Below are positions 32,216 to 41,414 of a stretch of DNA of 64,000 nucleotides, piece by piece (position 1 is the first letter of the stretch; each line of letters begins with the position of its first letter). The notes beneath the pieces are model-generated. The model was given only the letters and a program-made list of their open reading frames with translations. It was not told where the DNA came from and ran no database searches. This DNA comes from Trichobilharzia regenti (taxonomy: Eukaryota; Platyhelminthes; Trematoda; Strigeidida; Schistosomatidae), in assembly GCA_944472135.2 (NCBI GenBank), contig OX235262.1, forward strand, positions 168,701,509-168,765,508, read 5' to 3'. Position numbers and translations under genes: made by a program.

Positions 32216-32795
32216 TATAAAATATAATCGGTTGGAAAATTCTCTAAAGAGCTTTACACACTACTCACCCCATCAATGTGTAAAATGCTATATCATATCT
32301 GTAACCATTTACCTTCCTAATACGTTTTCTGGATGAGCCAAGAATCTTTCAACAGAATTTGAATGAATTCCACTCATAGGATCCAGTAATTCAGAATAAT
32401 GGTTGACTTTATGATGAATATAGCCTAATGGTAATAATTGTGAATAACCTTTCCACTGGTCTGTGTGAGTGTTAGTTCCTATTGTTATATATTATCGGCA
32501 TTTCTGTTTGAGATGCGTTCCATTAACCTTATTCGAAGATTTGTATCGTACAGTACCAGCGGCCAAACATAGTTTGCTCTTCTCCTAGTGTGATTCAGTG
32601 CTGTTTAGTCAATATGAACAACGACACCAATTCCTGCAATTACAGAAGTAATTCCGTTGATCTTTCGTGAGGCAGTATCTCAACAGTGCTGATACCATTG
32701 CACTGTTAACATTTCAGTATTCTCGATTTTTGCAGCTGTAACAAATACTGGTCACCTCAGTAGCCAACTTTGGCATTTACGTAGTATTTTAATAA
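32216..32795. other. Intron 5 segment without recognised feature
   Basis: AT-rich; no supported gene or shared repeat. Confidence 0.3.
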
Positions 32796-32799
32796 GCGA

Positions 32800-33150
32800 G
32801 AATGACTGACTGACTGGTGGTTTCAACATAGAACTTTGCATCGATATGCAGCAGTTCGAGTCGCCAAACTTCACTTAGCACATAAAGCAAGACAAGAAAG
32901 TAAAGCGATTCAAAAGCAGAGATAATAAACAGAGATATGAGGCAAAAAGAATTGTAATATTGAAGAAGAATACAGATTTTATTGGATAAGTTACAAGGAG
33001 TGGGTGCATCTGCGCCATTGAGAACGAGGATTTTGACCCATATCACAAATTGTTTCCAGCCGCCATCGGTTTTTACCGTCTCGAGGACCCCAACCAAGAA
33101 GCCACTCTACACCTTCCTACGTGGCTGGCCGGCTTAAACTAACTTTTTGG
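32800..33150 (-). mobile_element. RTE-B 3' end fragment (minus)
   Basis: Starts at the terminal block (agaactttgcatcgatatgc, CAGT repeats) and runs in reverse complement up to the coding end corresponding to VGRCRL / VGVLGTVK. The frame 32789-33097 is largely 3' UTR. Confidence 0.7.
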
Positions 33151-33719
33151 AGAGTTTCGATTTCGAGAAGAAAGTATCGTAGAAATCACCACAATGTACA
33201 GTGTACAACCAACGCTTACAGACTTCTTCATATAACAGTGATTGCATCTGAATGCATAACTGTCAGTGACGCAGTAGTACTTCTGAAGAGTTATTATCCT
33301 CCAGATATGCCTGTTTTAGTCCACCTTATCGACCCATTTTCCACACAGAAGTCAAAATCTAGGTGAAACTTCTAACGAAGATTATGTGAATGGCCGTCTA
33401 TTTGTAATACTGAGCGATCTGATTGGCTGGTTCAGGGTCATTCAACTTTTGGTGACTATTCTTTAGTGTTGCCCACACTTGTTATGTAACGGGGCTAATG
33501 ATGCAAACCTGGTATGTCTATGAGTATTCTAACTTACGGAATATATACATTGGGTCATAGGAGTTACTAAAAAGACAATTACAGCGAAGAAAATTTTCTT
33601 TTCGACGAAGTCATCATCTAGGCTGTACATTCGTGTATATCTATATCAAATGGATGGGAAAGTTCCAGAATAACTTCCGGTCAAGGGTCAAATCAGTTAA
33701 AATTATAACTAGGAATTAG

Positions 33720-34010
33720 AATGCCATAATAAACAGGGGGACGGATAAAACTCAAACAGAGTAGCATCATAATTACTAAGAAGATTGACATATTGTGCAA
33801 TTAGGGATGAGATGTAGAGATGTAGAAATAACAAAATAGACAGGATGTTTGGATAAAAAAAACTATTGTGATGAATAATTGTTTATGCAATCAGGGATTA
33901 AATATGTAGAAATAGTAAAATGACAAAATAGACAGGAAGTTCGGATATGAAAATGCGGTAGTGTAAACAGGGATTAAGAAAAACTTAAAAATAACATGAA
34001 TAAACAGGAA
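33720..34010. repeat. Irregular tandem repeat beside a PLE fragment
   Basis: aatagacaggatgtttggat (33834), aatagacaggaagttcggat (33927) and aataaacaggaagtttagaa (33999) are spaced about 70-95 bp apart, with cagggattaa between them. The array lies on the 3' side of the minus-strand PLE and may be its 3' UTR. Confidence 0.5.
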
Positions 34011-34049
34011 GTTTAGAAAAGAAAGGCGATGGGATGGTCATTAATAAAA

Positions 34050-34860
34050 CAAATTACCTGTTTATGATGGCCATGGCAGGGACAGGGGTTGGACGTATTT
34101 CTTTTGGATACAAAGCGTGGGTTTGAGCTTTTGGATAGCTAGTGCCTCGGCTATGCCCAGATGTCTTAATTTCACTCCCTTTGATAGGCTTGATTGAATC
34201 TTGTATATTATTTTGAAGGATTTTTCGAAAGGTGCTGAGTGTCCTGATTTGACCAGATGTTCTGTCACTGAACTATATACATGCTTTTGGTCTCCTTTTA
34301 CTAGCCAGGCTGGATAGTGTTCACGAGCGCGTTTTTCAAGTTGGCGCATGGTATGACCGATGTACTCAGCTCCGTAGGAGCAATTAAACTGGTACATGCA
34401 CGTTGAAGCGACCCAATGTGACGGCTTGTCTTTCGCGTTCTGGCTGAACATTTTCTTACAGGTAAACGTCAGTCGTAAGCTTGTGGCGAAGTATGTTTTC
34501 CTCAGCGATTTGGAGGGGCGTTTATGAAGGATTTCTGCTTCAATATCACCTTTGAATTATAGATTAAGCAGAAGTACTTCCTTTGGAACGGATTTGACTT
34601 GTTTGGAAGTCTTCTTTGATTTGAGATTCTTGTCTATGAATCTGGGCGGGAAACCGTTTTCCGTCAGGGTTTCTTGAAGATTACGCAGTTCTTCTTCAAT
34701 CACTTCCTCGCTGCATATCTTCCTAATCCTCGAGGACAGAGCGTATATCAGGTTCCTCTTTCTGCTTAAGGGCACGAAACTTTGAAAGTTGATGATTTTT
34801 CCATTCCATTCTATTCGACCTTAACCATGATTGTTTTAAAATAAAAGCCATCAATGAATC
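34050..34860 (-). mobile_element. Penelope-like element fragment (reverse transcriptase end and GIY-YIG)
   Basis: The minus frame 34557-34775 encodes the post-reverse-transcriptase connector (MPLSRKRNLIYALSSRIRK...ENGFPPRFIDKN), and the frame 34062-34451 encodes the GIY-YIG domain. The element is cut within the connector at about 34860, 20 bp before a host splice acceptor. Confidence 0.8.
34062..34451 (-). pseudogene. PLE GIY-YIG endonuclease domain
   Basis: 129 codons: CMYQFNCSYGAEYIGHTMRQ holds the GIY-like and YIG strands followed by the conserved Arg region; EHYPAWL, then SSVTEHLVKSGH and FKIIYKIQSS follow, and the tail is AEALAIQKLKPTLCIQKKYV...LSLPWP. This is the canonical C-terminus of Penelope polymerases, whose nuclease nicks target DNA. 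The reading frame is intact over this domain. Confidence 0.8.
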
Positions 34861-34880
34861 TTCTGTCTTTAAAAATTTAG

Positions 34881-34980
34881 CTTGAAAGTTTATTGGACAT
34901 GTCTTCATCGAAAGATGGTTCTATGGATCCTGAGAATGACTCCAAGTTGTTTGCAGATGCAGTCGTTCAACTATTACAAT
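34881..34980 (+). CDS. Coding exon of the split gene
   Basis: Acceptor aaaaatttag at 34880, donor CAAT|gtaagt at 34980; 33 codons plus one base. The product starts LESLLDMSSSKDGSMDPEND and ends LFADAVVQLLQ. It joins the exon ending at 28973 in phase 0 and continues the heptad-like pattern. The acceptor lacks a long pyrimidine tract, probably because a PLE lies directly upstream. Confidence 0.65.
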
Positions 34981-35136
34981 GTAAGTCATATATATTATTA
35001 GTGATTTTTTATTCATGCGATCGTTTTACTTATTGTGTTTGAAATGAAATGACCGTATTTTTGAATCTGCTGTTTATATAAAATTATATGGCTATGATAG
35101 TAGCTGATAAATAATTTCTCGTGCACAAAGAGATAG

Positions 35137-35183
35137 ATGAAAACGAAAATAGTGAGTCACACCTTACCCGAATTGTTAAGGAA
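35137..35183 (+). CDS. Possible 47-nt microexon of the split gene
   Basis: agatag|ATGAAAACG to AAGGAA|gtaact. It is the only way I found to carry phase 1 from 34980 into phase 0 for the exon at 35613 without a stop. It would encode NENSESHLTRIVKE preceded by a split Tyr codon. The acceptor is weak and transcript evidence would be needed. Confidence 0.3.
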
Positions 35184-35389
35184 GTAACTGTTCTACTGAA
35201 TTATGTATATAAGTAGTATGCCTACAAATTGTAGTAAAAGGGGGAAGTGCCACGGTTGCATTCTAGGCAAGTGACTTGTGTGATGAACAGCAATGTTTTG
35301 AAACATTTATCTAGTGTTCTTCCCGCTATCCAATTAGTTTTTTTAGTATTTAGTGCCGTTGAACCTTTTATACTCTTTTGAAAGCTTCC

Positions 35390-35535
35390 AATTCCTCTGC
35401 GTCTCGGGTGGAACATAGGGCTTCATCAAACTTGTGCTTTGGAGTTTCAGTAATAGTGGTGTTTATTTTTTGCGGAGTAGGGTTGCTAGCCTCACGCCCC
35501 CCCGTTATTCCTCCTTTTTTCGATCCAACACTGGG
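35390..35535 (-). mobile_element. SINE-a, truncated (tRNA head missing)
   Basis: ggtggaacatagggcttcat, gctttggagtttcagtaata and gtagggttgctagcctcacg match the tail and body of SINE-a on the minus strand. The match ends before the tRNA-like part. Confidence 0.7.
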
Positions 35536-35612
35536 TTTTATTACTAATTATACCTGTCGTTAAAAAATAATTAATCTACGAATAACTTTGAAATGAGTTT
35601 CAGCTTTCTTAG

Positions 35613-35730
35613 GTGGTTAACCTCAAAGTGTACAAAGAAGAAGACATTGATAGCTGGAAGAATGTTGATGGAAATAGTTCGCTACTTGCTACAGATAACC
35701 GGGAAGTCTCCTTACTTTCACTTCAGAGGT
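35613..35730 (+). CDS. Probable coding exon of the split gene (donor uncertain)
   Basis: Acceptor gctttcttag at 35612. The frame encodes VVNLKVYKEEDIDSWKNV, then GNSSLLATDNREVSLLSLQR, and is open to TAG at 35736. For phase with the exon at 47880 one base must be left, which needs the weak donor T|gtggag at 35730; the better-looking gtgtgg two bases earlier breaks the frame. A second frame is also open across the region, so this exon is less secure than the others. Confidence 0.45.
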
Positions 35731-35931
35731 GTGGAGGATAGTTAGGCATACAATATATTCATCTTTAAGTTATGAAGTTACTTGTGATACGACACTGTGA
35801 ACAGTAAACTGTGCTTGAATTGCTGCTATCCACTAACCGATGCTGTTCCATTCAGTGGTTTCTAAAAACAAAGCGAACACAGCTTTTTAACCAGTGGGCA
35901 AATTTTTTCATTCTTATTTTTATTCTGTCAA

Positions 35932-36113
35932 TTTTTTGATTACAGCTTGATTCCACACTGTATTTTTTGTACAAGTATGGAATTTTTAGCATGTGATATC
36001 GGTAGCCGGATTTCGCAGGCCGACCCTTGATATCAGGTGTGCGTCGGCAGGGGATTGAACCCCGGATCATGTTCATGGTCAGCAAGAGTTCTAACCGCTG
36101 TGCCACCGACGCC
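35932..36113 (-). mobile_element. tRNA-derived SINE, family SINE-b
   Basis: In reverse complement: head ggcgtcggtggcacagcggt, B box ggttcaatcccc, body gtcgacc-less spacer and tail gattccacact/aagctgtaatc. It ends exactly where an RTE-B fragment begins. Confidence 0.78.
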
Positions 36114-36500
36114 AATTTTTACCTGGGAAGTTGTATCAGCCGCAGTGAAGTGATTCATGACGAATCCTGCCAACAGATACAAAAAGACTCATGTGGAATT
36201 TGCCAACCAACGTCATCTGTGGCACAAACGTAATATCTAGCTATGGATATAAGGATGAATGTATTATGCACCAGGTTTCTCTGTCCTGCTTTATGGCTAT
36301 GAGGCGTGGTCACTGGAAGTGAGATATGTGAAAAGACTGTCTTTATATGACAACAGATGTTTGCGTTCTGTCTCCTATGTTAAGTGGTTTGGTGCGATGA
36401 TGTTCAGCATAGAGTGTTAGGTAAGGAGAGTAAGTCAGTTGATGAAGTTGTGAAGGTGAGGTTGAATTGAAATGACTAGGACAGGTTGAATCCAGACAGG
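36114..36500 (+). mobile_element. RTE-B C-terminal fragment, heavily decayed
   Basis: Contains tttacctgggaagttgtatc (YLGSC), atggctatgaggcgtggtca (YGYEAWS) and tgttaggtaaggagagtaag, matching GSCIS...LLYG.E.W and LGKE.KS. A second 3' terminus (gaatccagacaggacagg) follows at 36487. Confidence 0.6.
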
Positions 36501-36624
36501 ACAGGTGTTTCTCATTGCAGGCTATTGTTTTTCTTGACATGTAATGTTAGCCGACATTGGATTAGATATTGGATCACTAAGACTTGTGATCAGTCTAAGA
36601 AGTCTGGCTGGGTTACTGGGGATG

Positions 36625-36690
36625 CTGTCTGTCTGTTTGTTTTCGACATAGAACTTTGCACAAATGTGCACCAGTTCAAGTCGCTAAGAA
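36625..36690 (-). repeat. RTE-B 3' terminus (minus)
   Basis: ctgtctgtctgtttgttttc and acatagaactttgcacaaat are the reverse complement of the RTE-B end. Only the last ~65 bp are present. Confidence 0.6.
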
Positions 36691-36797
36691 TAAATGACTA
36701 GAAATTTTCAAGTATTAGTTTGTTGGGATTTGGTTGATTGGTTACAGGATTTCATCATGAGCTGACATTGGTTAGAGAACCATTGGGAAGCCTGGGA

Positions 36798-36843
36798 GTA
36801 CTGGACAGCTGTTTCGTCCTAGTTTGGGACTCTTCATCAGTAC
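36798..36843 (-). ncRNA. Hammerhead-like ribozyme motif (minus)
   Basis: In reverse complement: GTACTG, heptamer ATGAAGA, GTCC-CAAACTA-GGAC, CGAAAC, AGCTGTC, CAGTAC. Stems I and II and the GAAA and GTC blocks are perfect; the core heptamer departs from CTGATGA. Confidence 0.6.
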
Positions 36844-36873
36844 GCATCCAGTAGAGTTAGAACTGGTGGGTGC

Positions 36874-36919
36874 GTACTGATGAAGAGTCCCAAACTAGGA
36901 CGAAACAGCTGTCCAGTAC
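36874..36919 (+). ncRNA. Hammerhead-like ribozyme motif (plus)
   Basis: Mirror copy of the motif at 36798-36843 and identical to it over the core. Stem I GTACTG (36874-36879) pairs with CAGTAC (36914-36919); stem II GTCC/GGAC; GAAA at 36902-36905; cleavage triplet GTC at 36911-36913. Confidence 0.6.
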
Positions 36920-36975
36920 TCCCAGGCTTCCCAATGGTTCTCTAACCAATGTCAGCTCATGATGAAATCCTGTGA

Positions 36976-37130
36976 CTGGAGATTGTTGGTGATATTGCTC
37001 AAAATTGCTCTCATGGGTACAGATGCATTCACTCTCTATAATCTCCCACATCCAATAAACCATCGTGTGTTTTCCTACCTAACTATTCTTCTTCTCCCAC
37101 ATTTTTGCTTGAAATAATAGAGATTTGTAA
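36976..37130 (+). mobile_element. RTE-B 3' UTR fragment (plus)
   Basis: tggagattgttggtgatatt, acagatgcattcactctcta and ataaaccatcgtgtgttttc match the RTE-B 3' UTR (compare 22245-22400 and 53270-53340). Confidence 0.55.
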
Positions 37131-37174
37131 AGAATATCTCTGAAATTATCGTAGAATACCAAGACACTATTTCA

Positions 37175-37720
37175 AATAAACGTGGTACATAAGCCAGCAC
37201 ACTTACCAAAAGACTCAATAGCGAAAGAAGATAAGATCGATACCATTTACAAAATAAATTCCATGAACTGCGATAAACACTACATCGGTCAAAGTGGGCA
37301 TCCTCTTCCATTCAGAATCCAAAGTCATAAATTAGCTGTAAAAAGGCATGATACATATTTTTTCATATCGATGCATACAGACACTGATTTGATTGCGTGG
37401 AGGGAACATCGAATAAATGCCAGGGAATTTCTAGAAGCTTCGTCGTCAAATAAATATGCGATTAACCAACACATCACCATAGATCAAATTCACCAATTAA
37501 TAAGGAATAAAGTACAAGACAAGAAAGTCCAAACTACAAGTCAATAAAAATGTAAATTAACAATCAATCACAATAAAGGAAGTTGTCAGGACACACAGTG
37601 ATCTTATTCACATAAAGAATTCAAACAAGTTTTTTTCATAATAAAGCCTGCTCTGAAGATGTCTCGTTGTCTCGAAGGACAACGGAAGCTTCGCAGTTAA
37701 ATCAACCAGCTCAGAAAACA
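37175..37720 (+). mobile_element. Penelope-like element 3' part, second subfamily
   Basis: The frame 37182-37547 encodes a GIY-YIG domain, then the tail with a conserved stem-loop (37650-37700: ctgaagatgtctcgttgtct and ggacaacggaagcttcgcag) followed by caaccagctcagaaaacaca. The same tail occurs at 48940-49010 (minus) and 62530-62600. Confidence 0.75.
37182..37547 (+). pseudogene. PLE GIY-YIG endonuclease domain, second subfamily
   Basis: 121 codons: DTIYKINSMNCDKHYIGQSG carries the YK-I and YIG strands and the Cys pair typical of this PLE group; IQSHKLAVKRHD, then NAREFLEASSSNKYAINQHI and the IDQIHQLIR tail. The frame is open throughout, but the polymerase part is absent. Confidence 0.75.
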
Positions 37721-37734
37721 CAACTAAGTCACAT

Positions 37735-38045
37735 TTCTTTGATTGGACACTAGTCAGTAACTAGTGTGATGTGTCTAGACCTTAGTTTGATGCAGACTGA
37801 ATTCTGTCAGTCAGATTTGTAATATGGCTATCATTCTAGGTAGCTCGCCATGACGGTGCAATCGGTAAAAAGCTTTGCTTGACCTAGGTTTTGTGTTAAT
37901 ATCAACAATTCAAAGTGTACCATGATGGCGAGCTGCCTAGAATAGTGGCCATATTACAAACCTGACTGATAGAATTCAATCTGAAGCAAACTAAGGACTA
38001 GACATATCACACTAGTTACTAGTATCCGATAATCAAAGTATCCAA
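37735..38045. repeat. Inverted repeat of SINE-c sequence (arms about 130 bp)
   Basis: ttggacactagtcagtaact through taggtagctcgccatgacgg (37743-37862) is mirrored at about 37920-38030 (catgatggcgagctgcctag to actagttactagtatccg). The centre contains aagctttgcttgacctaggt, the reverse complement of the SINE-c hammerhead-like 3' half. Confidence 0.7.
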
Positions 38046-38079
38046 TACAGTAGTCCTACAGGAAGGAGGTCAATCGAGA

Positions 38080-38250
38080 GGCCGAATAGCTGGCTCAATG
38101 GTAACGTCTCTGACTTTCAGCAATAGTTGTTGCGGGTTTGAACCTCAGAAGGGACATATGTACCTTCGACGTTGCATATACGCTTTTCTGACTGGTGAGT
38201 GCCAGCTGGTACGAAACCTAGGTCAAGCAAGGCTTCCATCCTATTACCTC
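38080..38250 (+). mobile_element. tRNA-derived SINE, family SINE-c, with hammerhead-like 3' half
   Basis: Head gaatagctggctcaatggta (A box) and gcgggtttgaacctcagaag (B box), then a shared region ending tgactggtgagtgccagctg gtacgaaacctaggtcaagc. GTGCC-AGCT-GGTAC can form stem II, followed by GAAAC, a short stem ACC-TA-GGT, and GTC. Another copy lies at 61745-61985. Confidence 0.65.
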
Positions 38251-38646
38251 CATCCATGGAAATCACATTGCTGCTTATTATCGTCCTTTCGAATCTCTCT
38301 TTCTCTCTCTCTTTCGTCTTCCTTTATGTGATGCTGCTGCTGCATATAGAGGGTGGAAAGTTGACCTATTGCACTCCTCTGTGTAAAGTTCCACTGTGAA
38401 TCTTAGTTAGTCAGCCAACTCATACACTTTTTTTTAAATTTGTAAATTCATTGAACTCAACAACCGTAAAATAGTCAGCATATTGTGTTATAAAAAATAA
38501 AATATAAAACAATTAGTTGAAGAAGCAATAAGAAGACGTAGATTGTCCGAATCGTTTAATGCTGTATTTGCGCAACACATTTCGAACAATCTGATCACAC
38601 AGCCACGGACTTGTCATAAGAATACATATACATCAAATTAATAAAG

Positions 38647-39481
38647 ACCGCTTCACTTATTTGGGAAGTACCATCAGCCCCAACGGGCTGATCTCTGACG
38701 AAATCTCAGCACGAATACAAGGGGCTCGTTTCGCATTTGTTAGTTTACGCCGACTCTGGCGTAGACGAGATGTTCGACTATCGACCAAAGGGTGGGTGTA
38801 CTGCTCATCAGTCCGCTCCGTCCTCCTTTATGGTTGTGAGCGAGACCTGGCCACTGAGAGTGGAAGACATGAAAAGACTAGCTGTCTTTGATCATAGGTG
38901 CCTGCGTTCTATTTCCCGTGTAAAGTGGCATAATAAGGTGAGCAACATTGAGGTTAGGCGTAGAGTTCTAGGTAAACAGGGGAAATCAATCGACGAAGCC
39001 GTGAAGCTACAAAGACTGAGATGGTTAGGACATGTGTTACGTATGCCAAGCCATCGCCTCCCTCAACGAGCTATGTTAGCGGATATAGGGGCAGGCTGGA
39101 AAAAAGCTAGCGGCGGTCAAACGAAAACTTATCACCAGTCAATGAAATCCACAACAGTTAGTCTAAGCCACGTAGGAAGGTGTAGACTAGCTTCCTGGTT
39201 GGGGTCCTCGGGACGGTAAAAATCTATGGTTGGAAACAATTGGTGACATGGCTCAAAATCGTTCTCAATTGTCGGCGCAGATGCATCCACTCCCTGTGAC
39301 TTATGACCTTCAATGAAACTGTTTTGTATTTCTTTATTACTCCTTTGTTTCATACCTCTGCTCACTGTTTCTATTATGCTTTTCTTGTACTTTCTTCTCT
39401 TGCTTCGCGTGCTACACGGAATGTGGTGACTTGAACTTCCGCACATCTGTGCAAAGTTCTATGTCGAAAACAGACAGACAG
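38647..39481 (+). mobile_element. RTE-B, 5'-truncated, nested in a PLE terminal repeat
   Basis: Flanked by aataaag (38640-38646 and 39482-39488). Encodes FTYLGSTISPNGLISDEISA, LRRLWRRRDVRLSTKGWVYC, a frameshift in CE|RD (extra bases in gtgagcgagacc), then WPLRVEDMKRLAVFDHRCLR and RLRWLGHVLRMPSHRLPQRA. It ends in CAGACAGACAGA. Very similar to the copy at 55299-57049. Confidence 0.85.
38737..39219 (+). pseudogene. RTE-B C-terminal region of ORF2
   Basis: 160-codon frame with SETWPLRVEDMKRLAVFD, RCLRSISRVKWHNKVSNIEV, GKSIDEAVKLQRLRWLGHVL and GGQTKTYHQSMKSTT. In RTE LINEs this Cys/His/Trp-rich end follows the thumb of the reverse transcriptase; its exact role is unsettled. Confidence 0.7.
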
Positions 39482-40320
39482 AATAAAGAATTAAGAGGTG
39501 AGAAAATAGACTTAAGTCAAGTTAAAAGGACTTATTGAAGGTCAAAATAGCAATGAAGGTCACTAAACCAAATAGCATAGGTAATACTACATCTGCTACG
39601 GTATCAAAACAAAATTTACCAAGGAAGGTTTAATGTAATGACGAATTGTTTTTGAACGCATAAAGGTGGTTGAAACTTTCTAATTGCCAGCTAGGTCTTC
39701 TACAAACTTTAGGATACGCCCCAAGCACGCTTTATAGATAGGTTTAAAAGATGTGTTAACGCCAATTTTATATCCTGTCTCTATAATATGTTTCGCAATA
39801 GAGAAGTTAGGTCTCCTGTTCTCACCGTTAATGGGTTCTGAAGATTTCATTTGTTTTTGGAGCCATTTAGGAATATACTCTGAAGCCAACCCTTATTTGC
39901 AGAGATCGGTGAGTCCTTCCTATGTATGTATGTATGTCCACACATACATTCAAATTGGTAAATACAGTGGGATGTGACGTCATTTTTCTCATGTTCGAAG
40001 GACTTCGCTTCACATTCTCAATTATATTATGATATTAGCTGCATAAAAAGTCTTTTTAACAGCAGCGTTCAGTCTTTGTCTAGTTGTCAAGCGGCTATGA
40101 TGCTCTATGTAGGGTAACTCAACCTAAGTCTGTTTTCTCACCTCTTACCTCTTTATTAATTTGATATATATATGTACTCCTATGACAAGTCCGTGGCTGT
40201 GTGATCAGATTGTTCGAAATGTGTTGTGAGCAAATACAGTATTACACGATTCAGACAGATTATGTCTTCTTATTGCCTTATCTAAATTTATATAATAAAA
40301 AAAAATAAAGTCAATACTGT

Positions 40321-40860
40321 CTCACGTGTAAAAATTCTGATATTTTATTTGTTTTCTTGTATCCCCAACTAAGTATATCAAATGATGTGATAGAGAATAA
40401 GTACATAGTTTCCAGTAAAGTAATTTAAAACCGTTTTTTTGTTTTGCATGTGATAAAAAAAACTTGAATTCTATTTTGACTTGTCGAAAGTATTGAAAAT
40501 CAAATAAAAAACATTAACATTTTTTGAAAAAAAATAACTATTTCAGTGTGAATATCGTATGATTCTGCTGTTTATTCGTTAAACACACTACAAATAATTG
40601 ATTGTGTGCTGCTTGAAGCTTTAAAATCTTCTCTTGTTAACTGTGGAAGTCTGCTGACAGATATTACAAGATCGCTCTTACTGTCAACCAAAAAATAATC
40701 AATATATTATGAATATCTAGCCAGCCAATCAAACGTATTTTGTACTCACCTGTTGACTAATACTTTGTACGTGATGAGCATTTTTTATTTTTCAACTCTT
40801 CTCGTTTCAATTCTCCACTCATTATTTTTACTCTATAGTTTGGTTTGTTGTAAGGGTTAG
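40321..40860. other. Intron 8 segment without recognised feature
   Basis: Strongly AT-rich with A and T runs; no gene seen. Confidence 0.3.
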
Positions 40861-40930
40861 TGTTGTTTTTTTCTACGAGTTGATCACGGATTGATATTAG
40901 ATAGAGAACCATTGAAAACCAGCACTGGGG

Positions 40931-40981
40931 GTACTGGACAGCTGCTGTTTGACCCTAGTGCTTGGGAATCATTGGCAGTAC
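40931..40981 (-). ncRNA. Degenerate hammerhead motif (minus)
   Basis: In reverse complement GTACTG, heptamer CCAATGA, then TTCCC..GGGTC, AAAC, AGCAGCTGTC and CAGTAC. Stem I is perfect, the core is altered. Confidence 0.5.
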
Positions 40982-41314
40982 GCACCCACTGATATCAATC
41001 CGTAATCAACTCGTAAAAACAAAACTAATCCTTACAAATCAAACTATAGAATACTAATCTTATGCTCGCTAGTGACTTGCTACAGGATGGAGTTGCCTGG
41101 AGTTCTAGCGAGAAGTCGTGACCAGTGAGGTCCATCCAGATGTCACGTGTGAGGATGGATGTCCCACCTATGACAATGGTTGGGGTCGTGCTAAATCACA
41201 AATTGGTAGAAGTTATAATTCATGAGTTAACCATTGAATCGGGTCCTAGTGGCTGAATGGTATACTCGCTTGTCTTTCAACCGGAAGGTCCTGGGTTCGA
41301 ACTCCAGTGGTTGC

Positions 41315-41365
41315 GTACTGTCGATGATTCCCAAGCACTAGGATGAAACAGCAGCTGTCCAGTAC
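41315..41365 (+). ncRNA. Hammerhead-like motif (plus), core near canonical
   Basis: GTACTG (41315-41320) and CAGTAC (41360-41365) form stem I. The heptamer TCGATGA keeps GATGA of CTGATGA. Stem II is TTCCC/GGAT with AAGCACTA loop, followed by GAAA; stem III is ACAG-CAG-CTGT; the cleavage triplet is GTC. Confidence 0.6.
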
Positions 41366-41414
41366 TCCCTGGTTCTCTAACTGATATCAATCCGTGACCA
41401 ACTCGTAAGAAAAA

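Larger units (their letters stand above)
36715..36975. mobile_element. Two hammerhead-SINE 3' halves in head-to-head palindrome
   Basis: 36720-36850 is the reverse complement of 36865-36975 almost base for base (catgagctgacattggttag, ttcatcagtacgcatccag). Each half carries one hammerhead-like core and the family tail. The tRNA-like heads are absent and the two copies meet at a centre near 36855. Confidence 0.75.
38445..40320 (-). mobile_element. Penelope-like element with inverted terminal repeats, carrying a nested RTE-B
   Basis: The left arm (38445-38646 continued at 39482-39530) and right arm (40110-40320) are inverted copies (gaacaatctgatcacacagc against gctgtgtgatcagattgttc). The arm alignment is continuous only if 38647-39481 is removed, which proves the RTE-B is a later insertion. 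The body (39530-40110, minus) encodes a PLE GIY-YIG tail: YIPKWLQKQMKSSEPINGEN, FSIAKHIIETGYKIGVN, FKPIYKACLGRILKFVE. The polymerase is deleted. Confidence 0.75.
40870..41410. mobile_element. Hammerhead SINE: a minus half joined to a complete plus unit
   Basis: 40870-40990 is a 3' half on the minus strand; 40991-41410 is a unit on the plus strand with the internal region (agaagtcgtgaccagtgagg), the tRNA-like head (cctagtggctgaatggtata, B box gggttcgaactcc at 41293-41305, the best in the family), the core and the tail (ctaactgatatcaatccgtg). Confidence 0.75.

Noticed and set aside
34062..34451. Stand-alone GIY-YIG homing endonuclease
   Set aside because: The preceding connector (34557-34860) and the LCIQKK...LSLPWP tail are specific to Penelope-like elements.
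35613..35736. Alternative open frame (+1) through the exon at 35613
   Set aside because: It is open for about 43 codons but does not fit the phase of the upstream exons in the model. Kept only as a caution in the exon entry.
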